A stretch of 47,625 nt of DNA. It comes from Sphingobacteriales bacterium. Its GTDB lineage: Bacteria; Bacteroidota; Bacteroidia; Sphingobacteriales; Sphingobacteriaceae. The notes beneath the pieces were generated by a model. The model made no database searches. It had not been told where the DNA came from and was given only the letters and a program-made list of their open reading frames with translations. The stretch spans positions 1 through 47,625 of the forward strand of contig JAATFW010000179.1 of assembly GCA_015654985.1 (NCBI GenBank). The letters are read 5' to 3'. A program made the translations under genes and the position numbers. Of this stretch, positions 1 to 8,879 are shown piece after piece; positions within the stretch are counted from its first letter, which is position 1, and each line of letters opens with the position of its first letter.

Positions 1-141
1 AAGTGATTTCAGCCTCTTTTTTATTGATGTTATTTTAATTGAGGCTTCTATCGGCTATCATTCTCATAAAAAATCCAGCAGAAAACTAACAATCTTTCAT
101 CGGGTTTTCATGGAAGGCGATTTATGATACAGCCTCTTTTT

Positions 142-612
142 TTATGAATATCCTTTTGCAGATTCCACTAATTTCTGATTCCAGAATTCAGCTTTCTCTG
201 TGAGCAACTTCAAATCCGATTCTTTATCGCGGTATTGCCTGTAAAAAATAATATTATTGCTGTTTTTGTTATCGAAAACAAGCTTCAGCTCTGAAACAGC
301 CCCATTGTTCATTGTTTTAATGAGAGAGCAATTGCCTGCTTTCCGGACATCTATAACCAGCTCCTGCTGATTTTGCCCTTGATGATCAATGAAAATAAGG
401 ATTCCTTTAACCGGATCAAGTCCGATCTTCTTTAACGAAAAAGAATCAGAAAGTGAAATATCAGCCTTGTTCTGGCCTGCCAGCATATCGAAATGCCCGG
501 ATAGTTTTTGTAAACGTTTTTTTGAATTTATCCTGTTAATAATAATAACAGGTATTATAATAACGAGAGTGAGAATGACTATGATTATTGAATTGATTAT
601 AATATCGTTCAT
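142..612 (-). CDS. Membrane-anchored hypothetical protein
   Basis: This 156-residue protein begins with a long, very hydrophobic isoleucine/valine-rich segment (about residues 5-25), followed by a basic stretch (NRINSKKR), which suggests one N-terminal membrane anchor with the rest in the cytoplasm. The soluble part is mixed alpha/beta, with no cysteine lipobox and no catalytic motif I recognise. The ATG at 612 is the only start that keeps the anchor intact. It is a single gene with no close partner. The stop is followed on the minus strand by AAAAAGAGGCTG, a sequence seen again near position 10. I do not know the function; similar short anchored proteins are common in Sphingobacteriaceae. 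Confidence 0.7.
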   Translation of the reverse strand: MNDIIINSIIIVILTLVIIIPVIIINRINSKKRLQKLSGHFDMLAGQNKADISLSDSFSLKKIGLDPVKGILIFIDHQGQNQQELVIDVRKAGNCSLIKTMNNGAVSELKLVFDNKNSNNIIFYRQYRDKESDLKLLTEKAEFWNQKLVESAKGYS

Positions 613-756
613 TTCGATCTTAATTTAATTAAAAGCGTATTGTATTATATAAGGACCAGCCTCATATCTGCAGAATAAAAATATAAGTTATAAGTATTAT
701 GAAGTCAGCTTTATAAGCAATAGAGAATTACTATTGCCATGCCTCATGTTACCTGG

Positions 757-1122
757 TTAAGGGAACGTATGGAAAGGGAAAAGAATAAGAGAGAGGGCTG
801 CCGATTGTACATAATCTGCCATCAGATTTAATACCACTACAGCATTACGTCCCGGAATCTGGTTGACCGGATTGCCGGCCTCAATAAAAACAGTATAAAA
901 CGGGCTTCGGATAGCCACAGCTATCGCAGGGTTTATAATCGGGTTACTTAATAGGAAATACTTGGAAGAATTTTCAGCAAGGCAACGATCAAAGCTCAAT
1001 TCTGCGTGGTTATCCTGAGGATGAACCTTTAAAATAGCCGAATAGCTATTCCCGGTCTGCGTGATATTGCTTACAGAAAAAATCAGTAAAAAGATCAGGA
1101 AGTTCGGCCACCGCTGGTTCAT
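757..1122 (-). CDS. Small hypothetical protein, possibly exported
   Basis: A 121-residue reading frame starting at ATG 1122 (MNQRWPNFLIFLLIFSVSN). The first 20 residues look like a signal peptide or a single anchor. The remainder is moderately hydrophobic and matches no family I know. The main support for a real gene is upstream: TACTTTTG, a perfect match to the Bacteroidota -7 element TAnnTTTG, ends only 3 nt before the ATG, as at ddl and the 75-residue gene in this window. A TTG codon at 1128 could extend the frame by two residues, but it lies inside that box. It could still be a chance frame, because composition and homology are not convincing on their own. Confidence 0.4.
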   Translation of the reverse strand: MNQRWPNFLIFLLIFSVSNITQTGNSYSAILKVHPQDNHAELSFDRCLAENSSKYFLLSNPIINPAIAVAIRSPFYTVFIEAGNPVNQIPGRNAVVVLNLMADYVQSAALSLILFPFHTFP

Positions 1123-1125
1123 GCC

Positions 1126-1133
1126 CAAAAGTA
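1126..1133 (-). promoter_or_regulatory. TAnnTTTG -7 box for a leaderless start
   Basis: TACTTTTG on the minus strand, followed by GGC and then ATG at 1122. It matches the Bacteroidota -7 consensus fully. No TTG -33 element is seen at the usual 17-23 nt distance, so the call rests on the box and its position. Confidence 0.35.
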
Positions 1134-1572
1134 TAAAAATATTTTTAGCTGGGAGACTGATATTAAAGGATACAAATGAAATAAAATACTATAGCTTTAC
1201 ACTGGTTCAAAAAAATATTATTTTAGCAAAAAGATATCACAGAATGTTCGGCAGGCGGGCGTCTTTTATCTTTTGCAACAGATAAGGAGATATATAGTTA
1301 TTACCTGTCTGGTTTTAGTTATTTCCTGTGTGGAAGTAATTTTCGGTATAGTTGAAAAATGATGATGATAAACAGCAAGCCGGAATCAGGCTTTTAGCGT
1401 ATTTTAACCATTTAATAAATCTATAATATATTTTAACAGCTTATTAATTTAAAATTGTATTGAGAATATGATCTGATATGATAAGTTGATTCTATGCGTT
1501 AATACTGTTTAACGCTGGTAAAGCGTAATGAAATCTATAGAAGTATGGATGAATTATTTTAATTGTTCATGA
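1134..1572. other. AT-rich intergenic region
   Basis: About 440 nt between the divergent small gene and the TonB-type receptor. It is AT-rich and holds no convincing coding frame or RNA gene. The receptor's promoter must lie here, but I see no clean TTG-N19-TAnnTTTG match. Confidence 0.5.
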
Positions 1573-4239
1573 ATGAAGGCATTCGTCACACTGCTTGCTC
1601 TGCTATTTTTTACAACCTGCCTGCATTCACAAAACAGGTATGAAATAAGAGGTATTGTACAGGATACTTTGGGAACCGGAATTGCAGGTGCCACGGTTAA
1701 ACTTATATCTTCTGCAGATTCCGTTTCTGTCAGAACGGGCGACGAAGGGGATTTTATACTGAGCGGAATTATATCTCTCCATTTTGTGCTCACTGTCAGT
1801 AATCTTGGATATCAGACATTAGAAAAAGAATACGCCTTTGATGGCAACAAATATCTTATTCAGATCGATCCGCTCCAGCTTCAGCCCCAGTCTTACGAAC
1901 TCGACCAGATTTCTATCCTTGCCAAGAGAGCGGTTATTATTAAAAAAGATACCATAGAATATCAGGCGAGAAATTACCGTTTGAGAGAAAATGCGTTTAC
2001 CGAAGATTTACTTAAAAAACTGCCTGGCATTAGTATTAACAGGGAGGGAAACCTGATAGCACAGGGAAAGATGATTACCCGGGTGAAGGTGAACGGGAAG
2101 GACTTTTTTGGTGGAGATGTTGAAACTGCAATAAAAAATATTCCGGCAAACCTGATAGAAAAGATCCAGGTGATTGATGATTATGGAGATAAAGCAAGGT
2201 TAACAGGGGGAAGCGACGGGAAATATCAAAAAATTATAAATATCAAAACCTGGGCAAACCTTCGTAAAGGATACTTTGGCAATGCTTCAGCAGGGGAGGG
2301 GAACGAGGGCCGGTACCAGTTTTCCGTGCTTGGTAATTATTTTAATAATAGCCATGAAATGGCTTTTTATGGGAATCTTAATAATAATAATGCCGGTATG
2401 CCCGGCGCAGAATATGCGATTAATTCTGCTGCAAACGGACTTACTACGGTGAGTGCGACAGGAATAAACTACCGTGAAAAATATAATAAAAACTTAAGTT
2501 CGTATGGAAGTTACAGTTTCGCCAAAACCCGTAATAATCTTCATTCTGAAACTTACAGGCAGAATATTTATCCTGATAATACATTCATAATCAATAGAGA
2601 TACCACCACAGACAGTAGCGTTAGTTACAATCATGTATTCCAGTGGACTTTGGAATATGAAGATAGTTTGAACTTTGTGCAGGTTTCCCCGACACTGAAC
2701 CTAAATGATAAAAATACATCCAAAGACGTATTCTTAACCCAGAACAAACAGATTAATTCGTTTATTACAGATAAACTGGATCAGATCTCTTTCGAAAAGA
2801 TGCTTTCGTCTATGCCTTCTGCAGGCACCAGGATCGTGGCCAATCATAAATTTGGAAAAACCGGGCGCAATCTCTTTGCTGAAATTAACCTTAAAACCGG
2901 GAATAATACATCCGAACAGAATGTTACTGCCCGGATGCTTTTTTATGACCGTGCAGGAAACTTAAACCTCGATTCTTTGCAAATGCAGTTTTTGAAAAAT
3001 GAAAATGAAAACTTTAGCGGCAGCTCCAGGGTCTCTTATATTGAGCCTTTGGGGAAGAATTCGAGAATTGAGCTGGGTTATGCCTTTAGCTATTCCCATT
3101 ACATTAATAACCGCCAGGCCAGCCGTGCTGATCTCAGGCGCAAGATCGACTCTTTGAGTAACCGGTATGCGTATTCGTTTACTACAAATACCGTCAGTTT
3201 GTCTTACAGACATAATGGTGCGAAACATGCCTATACCCTGGGATTGAATGTTCAGCCAACGCTACTTTCAGGAGAATCAATCAGTAAAAATATTAATATT
3301 AACAGAGAAGGCCTCAACATTGTCCCTGAGTTGAATTACAGTTATTCATTATCAAATGAGCAGTCGTTAAGCATAAATTATGCTGCCAGCAGCAATCCTC
3401 CTTCTTATCTTCAACTGCAGCCGGTTACTGATATTACCAATCCCCAATATCCGGTGACAGGGAATCCCACTTTAAAATCAGAGCTCTGGCATAACGTTGA
3501 TATTAGTTATAACAGTTTTGATATAGAAACCGGTAAAACCCTGTTTACAAGTTTGAACGGTACTTTTATTCAGGACCAGGTAGTTACAAATACCGTGCTG
3601 ATAAGTAAAGAAGATAACGTTATTACTCAGGAAACACTGTTTAAGAATGTAGATGGCAGTTTTATGATCGGCGGAGTATACAATCTGTCGATGCCTTTTT
3701 CTGAACGTAAATATATTCTCGATCTCAATGGTTCAGTTAATTATAACCATAATATTTCCATGAGTAATTTTGAGAAAATGAGCAGCCGGAACCTGATTAT
3801 TTCGCAGGCTGTAAGAATGCAGGTTAATCCGGGAGATGTTCTTGAATTTTATCCTTCTGTTGTTTATACGTATAACAGGAACCGGTATTCCATTGAAGAT
3901 TATACCAAAACAGAACTTTCGACCTGGGCGCTTGGAGCCAGCGGACGATTAAATCTGTTTCCCACTCTCATTTTGGGAGTCGAGGCCGACAAAAGCTTTA
4001 ACAAAGGGTTCTCCGGCACTGGAAAGACTAATCCGTTCATTCTGACTACCTATATTGAGAAGCAGTTCCTTAAAAATAAGCGGGGAGCTTTCAGGTTTTC
4101 AGGATTTGATCTGTTCGATCAGAATACCAGTGTAAGGAGAACTATTCTGAACAATTCGATTATGGATAACAGAAGTAACAGGCTCGGCAGGTATTTTATG
4201 CTCCTCTTTACATTAAATCTGAATAAGTTTGAATCCTGA
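1573..4239 (+). CDS. TonB-dependent receptor-like outer-membrane beta-barrel protein
   Basis: An 888-residue outer-membrane protein. Residues 1-19 form a signal peptide (ending CLHSQ). Residues 22-110 form a carboxypeptidase-D-like domain (YEIRGIVQDTLGTGIAGATV). A plug-like region follows (LLKKLPGISINREG, then VKVNGKDFFGGD and IEKIQVIDDYGDKARLTG), then a long barrel rich in alternating aromatic strands. This layout is typical of the Bacteroidota outer-membrane barrel family related to TonB receptors, usually of unknown ligand. No SusD-like or DUF4249 partner follows; the next gene is convergent. The ATG at 1573 gives a proper signal peptide. The substrate cannot be inferred. Confidence 0.88.
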   Translation: MKAFVTLLALLFFTTCLHSQNRYEIRGIVQDTLGTGIAGATVKLISSADSVSVRTGDEGDFILSGIISLHFVLTVSNLGYQTLEKEYAFDGNKYLIQIDPLQLQPQSYELDQISILAKRAVIIKKDTIEYQARNYRLRENAFTEDLLKKLPGISINREGNLIAQGKMITRVKVNGKDFFGGDVETAIKNIPANLIEKIQVIDDYGDKARLTGGSDGKYQKIINIKTWANLRKGYFGNASAGEGNEGRYQFSVLGNYFNNSHEMAFYGNLNNNNAGMPGAEYAINSAANGLTTVSATGINYREKYNKNLSSYGSYSFAKTRNNLHSETYRQNIYPDNTFIINRDTTTDSSVSYNHVFQWTLEYEDSLNFVQVSPTLNLNDKNTSKDVFLTQNKQINSFITDKLDQISFEKMLSSMPSAGTRIVANHKFGKTGRNLFAEINLKTGNNTSEQNVTARMLFYDRAGNLNLDSLQMQFLKNENENFSGSSRVSYIEPLGKNSRIELGYAFSYSHYINNRQASRADLRRKIDSLSNRYAYSFTTNTVSLSYRHNGAKHAYTLGLNVQPTLLSGESISKNININREGLNIVPELNYSYSLSNEQSLSINYAASSNPPSYLQLQPVTDITNPQYPVTGNPTLKSELWHNVDISYNSFDIETGKTLFTSLNGTFIQDQVVTNTVLISKEDNVITQETLFKNVDGSFMIGGVYNLSMPFSERKYILDLNGSVNYNHNISMSNFEKMSSRNLIISQAVRMQVNPGDVLEFYPSVVYTYNRNRYSIEDYTKTELSTWALGASGRLNLFPTLILGVEADKSFNKGFSGTGKTNPFILTTYIEKQFLKNKRGAFRFSGFDLFDQNTSVRRTILNNSIMDNRSNRLGRYFMLLFTLNLNKFES

Positions 4240-4267
4240 ACGCCTGTAAGACAAAAATAGTTTTAAC

Positions 4268-4300
4268 AAAAAACCCCCTGTATTTTATACAAGAGGTTTT
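4268..4300. terminator. Bidirectional intrinsic terminator
   Basis: Between convergent genes. AAACCCCCTGTAT and ATACAAGAGGTTT form a stem with two internal mismatches around a TTT loop, flanked by A-runs on the left and T-runs on the right. It could stop transcription from both the receptor gene and the fasciclin gene. Confidence 0.6.
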
Positions 4301-4345
4301 CAATATAGGGATGGGAATTAATATTTGAAATTTTAACCAGTCTGG

Positions 4346-4939
4346 CTATTGTGCCAGTAAAACATTGTTAATTACATGGGCTACCCCATTGGTCCCCTGA
4401 AGGTCGAATACAGTTACAAGAGCAGTATTACCGGCGGTGTCAGATAATTCAAGATTTTTATTTGCGTTTACTTTGAGTGTAAGCGTTCCACCATCTATAG
4501 TGGTTAACGTAGCAACACCCTTACCTGCAGTCAAGGCCTTAATAATATCGGCTTTGGTGTATTGTCCCTTCACGATCTGATTCCTTAAAACCGGAGCAAG
4601 CTTCGCGGGATCTTTTAGCAAGCTATCAGCTTTAGACCCGTTCGTAAAAGCCTGATCAGAAGGGGCAAAAACGGTATAAGGACCGGAATCTTCCAACGTA
4701 CTTTCGAGCCCCGCTGTTTTTATTGCACCGGCAAGTATGGTATTATATCCCGACTGCGATATCGCCTGTATTACATTACCTGTCGCTGCTGCGGGTTGTT
4801 GGGTTGCAGCAGATCCTGAATCTTGGCTGGTTGCACTATCTCCCGTTGTGGCACTATCCTGTGTTTGTGCATAGATGGCCGTAGTTCCTGTAATTGTCAG
4901 AAAAGCACCTGATAAAATTATCCTTTTTATTTTTTTCAT
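4346..4939 (-). CDS. Secreted fasciclin (FAS1) domain protein
   Basis: A 197-residue exported protein. The signal peptide spans residues 1-24 (ending AIYAQ). A low-complexity Ser/Thr/Gln/Ala linker follows to about residue 52, then one FAS1 domain to the C terminus. FAS1 hallmarks are visible: the YTVFAPSDQAF motif, LRNQIVKGQYT, and the closing segment VAHVINNVLL. FAS1 proteins are extracellular or periplasmic adhesion and matrix proteins; the exact role in Bacteroidota is mostly unknown. It appears monocistronic and converges on the TonB-type receptor, sharing the terminator between them. Confidence 0.93.
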   Translation of the reverse strand: MKKIKRIILSGAFLTITGTTAIYAQTQDSATTGDSATSQDSGSAATQQPAAATGNVIQAISQSGYNTILAGAIKTAGLESTLEDSGPYTVFAPSDQAFTNGSKADSLLKDPAKLAPVLRNQIVKGQYTKADIIKALTAGKGVATLTTIDGGTLTLKVNANKNLELSDTAGNTALVTVFDLQGTNGVAHVINNVLLAQ

Positions 4940-5131
4940 AAATTAACTGAATTGGTGTTAAAAATTTATCAGCTACTCTTATAGATATTTTCATGCCAGT
5001 AGAAGAGCATTCAGACAATGTGCTGCTAATTAAAGTTTTATAAAATTCAGTATTAGGAAGGAGTGATTAATTTGTCGAAAAAAACCACAAATTGTTCTGA
5101 AAACCATCAATCAGGTTATTCAGAAAAAATG

Positions 5132-7012
5132 TTACGACTCGCATCCATATACCACTACACTTAATGGTGCTAAATGAACAGTGTTTTGACCCGCGGCAAT
5201 TATGGATATGATTTTCGTAGCTTCCTCCTTATTTTCAAGCCATTGCTGTTCTTTCGAGTCTATTATTTTTATCCAGTTGTTACCCCAGAATGGTAAATCA
5301 AGCGTCAGGCTTTTTTCTGAAAGATTAAAATAGCATAAAGCATGACGGTTACCATCCTGATTTTGCCTGTGTAAAATAATAGCATCTTCTCCGATGCAGT
5401 TTACTCTTACATCACTTTTGGTAAAATTTCCGAAAACCGGATTTAAATTTCTCAGGGATATCAGTGCTTTATGCCATTGTAAAATAAGTAAGTGACGTCC
5501 TTTAGTACGCTGGTCCCATCGGATCTTTGACTTATTAAACGTTTCTTCTGATGCAGGATCGGGTGGTTCTGCATTCCATCGAAGATTTTCAAATTCTTTT
5601 TTTCGTCCTTCCTGTACTGTTTTGATCAGAGCTTCTTCTGAGTGATCAACAAAATAAAAGAAAGGATTTTGCTCCCCGTACTCTTCTCCCATAAACAGCA
5701 TTGGGATATAAGGAGATAAAAAAATTGCTGCTGCTGCTATTTTAAGCCTTTCAAAGTCAACCAGGACAGAAAGCCGTTCTCCCATTACCCTGTTGCCCAC
5801 CTGATCGTGATTTTGATTGAATATAATAAATTTATTACCAGGTACACCGGCAGATGATGTACCATGTTTACGTTTCCGGGCTTTAACATATTCTCCGCTA
5901 TGCACAAAACCATCAGTATAAGCTTTAGCAAGTTGTCCTATTTGCCCAAAGTCTTCATATCGCTCCTTGCCTTTTTTATCCAGCAACACGTACAATGCAT
6001 GATGGAAATCGTCCATCCACTGAGCATCAAAACCCGATCCTCCGGCCTCTGGTGATCTTATAACACGGGGGTTGTTAAAATCGCTTTCTGCTGTAAGATA
6101 AAATCTTCGTCCCAGTTTTTGCTCCAGCAGTTTTACCTTCTGACAGATCAGTTCCCATATACTTACTGCTCCTGAATCATATATAGCATGTATAGCATCA
6201 AAGCGCAGCCCATCAATATGATAGTTTTGGAACCAGTGAAGCGGATTATCAGAAAAATATTCTCTTACGCCATCAGACCAATCTCTATCGAAGTTGAAAG
6301 CATTGCCCCATGGCGTGTAATATATATCAGTAAACCAGGGTCCAAACTCCGGAAAATAATTTCCTTCAGGACCCAGATGGTTATAAACCACATCAAGAAA
6401 TACAGCAATTCCTTTCTGATGACAGGCATTTACCAGTTGCTTTAACCCGTCGGGACCGCCATATGAATTTTGAACTGAATATGGGTAAACTCCATCGTAA
6501 CCCCAGTTACGTTTCCCGGGAAACTGCGACACCGGCATTAACTCAATTGCGTTTATACCTGTGTCGGCAAGTTCATCAAGTAAAGGAATAATTGCAGCAA
6601 AGGTACCATCGGCGGTAAATGTTCCTGTGTGAAGTTCATACAGGATGAGATGATTAAACGGGATTCCCTTCCAGTCATTGTCAGTCCAGTTAAATGCTCC
6701 ATGGTCGATCACTTCCGACGGCCCATGGACTCCTTCAGGCTGGGAGTGAGAAGCCGGATCGGGAAGGGCAGTTTTACCTTCAGGACTGAATAAATAACGG
6801 GTTCCGGGTAAAATTCCTTTCAGCTCCGCTTTAAAGTATCCCCATTCATCCTTTCGCATTTCCACTTGTTGTTTAACAGGATGTGTCAGATGCAAGGTCA
6901 TTTTTTTCTTTTCCGGTGCCCATGCAGAAAATATGCAGGTTTGATTGCCGTCTATATAATATGCCCCCGTTTTAGGAATGAAAATTTGGGAACCGGGTAC
7001 TTTTCTAGACAT
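5132..7012 (-). CDS. treZ: Malto-oligosyltrehalose trehalohydrolase
   Basis: TreZ hydrolyses maltooligosyl-trehalose to release trehalose, the last step of the TreY/TreZ route from glycogen or maltodextrin. Counting from MSRK, an N-terminal beta-sandwich (about 15-100) precedes the GH13 barrel. Visible elements are YELHTGTFT (126-134), VVYNHLGP, the nucleophile D272 in GLRFDAIHAI, the acid E309 in LTAESDFN, and H402-D403 in NQNHDQVGN. A C-terminal sheet domain follows. The ATG at 7012 overlaps the upstream GH13 stop by 8 nt (ATGTCTAG), suggesting translational coupling; an in-frame ATG at 7042 would overlap further. The usual partner treY is not in the window. Confidence 0.93.
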   Translation of the reverse strand: MSRKVPGSQIFIPKTGAYYIDGNQTCIFSAWAPEKKKMTLHLTHPVKQQVEMRKDEWGYFKAELKGILPGTRYLFSPEGKTALPDPASHSQPEGVHGPSEVIDHGAFNWTDNDWKGIPFNHLILYELHTGTFTADGTFAAIIPLLDELADTGINAIELMPVSQFPGKRNWGYDGVYPYSVQNSYGGPDGLKQLVNACHQKGIAVFLDVVYNHLGPEGNYFPEFGPWFTDIYYTPWGNAFNFDRDWSDGVREYFSDNPLHWFQNYHIDGLRFDAIHAIYDSGAVSIWELICQKVKLLEQKLGRRFYLTAESDFNNPRVIRSPEAGGSGFDAQWMDDFHHALYVLLDKKGKERYEDFGQIGQLAKAYTDGFVHSGEYVKARKRKHGTSSAGVPGNKFIIFNQNHDQVGNRVMGERLSVLVDFERLKIAAAAIFLSPYIPMLFMGEEYGEQNPFFYFVDHSEEALIKTVQEGRKKEFENLRWNAEPPDPASEETFNKSKIRWDQRTKGRHLLILQWHKALISLRNLNPVFGNFTKSDVRVNCIGEDAIILHRQNQDGNRHALCYFNLSEKSLTLDLPFWGNNWIKIIDSKEQQWLENKEEATKIISIIAAGQNTVHLAPLSVVVYGCES

Positions 7013-8645
7013 ATTGTTCAAGACGTATGATAATTCCTTCATCGCCGCTCAGACTTATTTGATCGCTAACACTGAGCCCTTCAAGTTCCGGTGAGGTAGC
7101 TAACTCAATAACCCCTGTAAACCTAACATTACCTGAAGTAAAATAACATGGCCTGTGACTGAGGTTAAGAATGGTCATAAAAGCCGGATACCCCTCTTCA
7201 TGCCGGATATAAGCGATGCTTTGTGAATCAGACTGAACCGGTTTGTATATTCCGGCCATTAGCGAAGGTTCACTTTGTCTTAATTTAATGAGACGCCGGT
7301 AAAGGGTGAGCATGGAATAAGGATCATTTTTCTGAATTCTCACGTTTTCACGTTTAAAAGACTTATCGATCCTCAGCCAGGGCTTTCCAACTGTAAAGCC
7401 GGCATTAGCAGAATCGTCCCATTGCATAGGCGTTCGGGAAGGATCGCGGCTAAGGTTTTTTTCAGGCATGTTCAGGCCCTGTGGGTCCTGCACTTCTTCA
7501 AATGGGATGGGTACGTCTTTCATACTTATTTCATCTCCGTAATAAATAGTTGGAGTTCCTCTGAGCGTTAGCAACAGCATCGCAGCAATACGGGCCTGCT
7601 GGATTCCAACTCTGCTGCTTATTCTGGGCCTGTCGTGGTTGCCAAGAACCCAGTTTGGCCAGCCTCCTGCAGGTAAGGCCCCTTCATACTGGTCGATTGC
7701 CAGCGCAATTTGCCGGGCGTCCCAGGGAAGATCGATCAGCAGGAAATTAAAAGGCAGATGTGCCTCTTTATTATCAATGCCATAATACGTAACGAGTTTG
7801 GCTATTGGTAAATAGATCTCTCCGATCATCATCCGTTCGTCGTAGCTGTCGAGCACATCTCTCATTTTCCGGATAATTTCGTGAACTTCGGGCTGATCTG
7901 TGGAGTATACAGGTAAAAGTTGCTCATAAGTGCTCATATAAGGCTGATAATCTGGATTGGGCGGATTATCCCTTAATAATTCGTCTTTTATCATATGCCA
8001 CATAACATCTACCCTGAAGCCGTCTACACCTTTATCGAGCCAGAAGCGCATAACATCCAGCATTGCCATCTGAACTTCCTGGTTTCTCCAGTTAAGATCG
8101 GGCTGTTCCTTTAAAAAAGCGTGATAGTAGTACTGGGAAGTATCTTCATCCCACTCCCAGCCGCTGCCCCCGAAAACACTGAGCCAGTTGTTTGGTACTG
8201 TTCCATCAGGTTTTGCATCCTTCCAGATATACCAGTTGCGCTTAGGGTTGTCACGGGAGGATTTAGACTCAAGAAACCATGGATGCTGATCTGAAGTATG
8301 ATTAGGTACAAGGTCGAGGATTATTTTCATTCCTCTCGAATGTATCGCTTCTAAAAGATCATTAAAATCATTTAATGTACCAAAAAGAGGGGAGATATCT
8401 GTATAATTAGAAATGTCATAACCAAAATCGGCCATAGGAGAGGGGTATATTGGCGAGAGCCATACCGCATTTACTCCCAGCCATTGTAAATAGTCCAGGC
8501 GTTGTATGATGCCGCGTAGGTCACCTATTCCATCGCCATTGCTGTCCTGAAACGAGCGGGGGTAAATCTGATAAACGACTCCTTTATGCCACCAAAGGTA
8601 TTTCTGATCTTCTTTCATGTCCATTTTTGCAATATATAAAAGCAT
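7005..8645 (-). CDS. GH13 alpha-glucosidase (oligo-1,6-glucosidase-like)
   Basis: A 546-residue cytoplasmic GH13 enzyme, the usual length for alpha-glucosidases of the oligo-1,6-glucosidase/trehalose-6-phosphate hydrolase group. Seen: VVYQIYPRSFQDSNGDGIGD (23-42), the calcium-type loop DSNGDG, DLVPNHTS (111-118), nucleophile D213 in GFRVDVMW, acid E276 in GEIYLP, and H337-D338 in LGNHDRPR. It probably cleaves short alpha-glucans and feeds or balances TreZ, which overlaps its 3' end. AAGGA lies 6 nt before the ATG at 8645; ATG 8624 (MDMKEDQ) is a reasonable alternative start and would drop only non-conserved residues. Substrate specificity (alpha-1,4 or alpha-1,6) is not settled by motifs. Confidence 0.9.
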   Translation of the reverse strand: MLLYIAKMDMKEDQKYLWWHKGVVYQIYPRSFQDSNGDGIGDLRGIIQRLDYLQWLGVNAVWLSPIYPSPMADFGYDISNYTDISPLFGTLNDFNDLLEAIHSRGMKIILDLVPNHTSDQHPWFLESKSSRDNPKRNWYIWKDAKPDGTVPNNWLSVFGGSGWEWDEDTSQYYYHAFLKEQPDLNWRNQEVQMAMLDVMRFWLDKGVDGFRVDVMWHMIKDELLRDNPPNPDYQPYMSTYEQLLPVYSTDQPEVHEIIRKMRDVLDSYDERMMIGEIYLPIAKLVTYYGIDNKEAHLPFNFLLIDLPWDARQIALAIDQYEGALPAGGWPNWVLGNHDRPRISSRVGIQQARIAAMLLLTLRGTPTIYYGDEISMKDVPIPFEEVQDPQGLNMPEKNLSRDPSRTPMQWDDSANAGFTVGKPWLRIDKSFKRENVRIQKNDPYSMLTLYRRLIKLRQSEPSLMAGIYKPVQSDSQSIAYIRHEEGYPAFMTILNLSHRPCYFTSGNVRFTGVIELATSPELEGLSVSDQISLSGDEGIIIRLEQYV

Positions 8646-8750
8646 TCCCGTCCTTTTTTGTTTTTCTGTTATATAAAAAGGAGCAGGCAGTATCTTCTGT
8701 ATGCAGGAACTGCCGGAGTGTCTTATTAAGCACAGCAGGAAGATAAGATG

Positions 8751-8825
8751 TTACTTATATCGTTTGTTTGTTCTGATTAGAATCAGCAGGATAATGACCA
8801 GGGCGGCTACCAGAACTTTCAGCAT
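8751..8825 (-). CDS. 24-residue single-span membrane peptide
   Basis: A 24-codon frame reading MLKVLVAALVIILLILIR and then a polar, basic tail, with TAA as stop. It is one perfect hydrophobic helix with Lys/Arg at its C-terminal end, the usual look of bacterial membrane micropeptides. It starts 30 nt after the DUF481-like gene. Two promoter-like signals support it: TAGGTTTG at 8848-8855 with a TTG 21 nt further upstream, and TATCTTTA ending 4 nt before the ATG. Function is unknown. It could be a chance frame, but the composition, basic tail and upstream boxes together make that less likely. Confidence 0.5.
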   Translation of the reverse strand: MLKVLVAALVIILLILIRTNKRYK

Positions 8826-8847
8826 AGGGTAAAGATATGAATGAGAG

Positions 8848-8879
8848 CAAACCTATTAAAAATATCTTTCAAGCGTCAA
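8848..8879 (-). promoter_or_regulatory. Promoter for the 24-residue peptide gene
   Basis: On the minus strand: TTG (8877-8879), a 21-nt spacer, then TAGGTTTG (8848-8855), a full match to the Bacteroidota -33/-7 pattern. It overlaps the 3' end of the DUF481-like gene and points at the micropeptide ATG about 22 nt downstream of the box. Confidence 0.4.

Noticed and set aside
1061-1285. Plus-strand frame of 74 codons
   Set aside because: Overlaps the opposite small gene, has atypical composition and no promoter-like box.
5132-8645. Complete trehalose synthesis operon
   Set aside because: treZ is present but treY is not in the window; only a partial pathway can be claimed.
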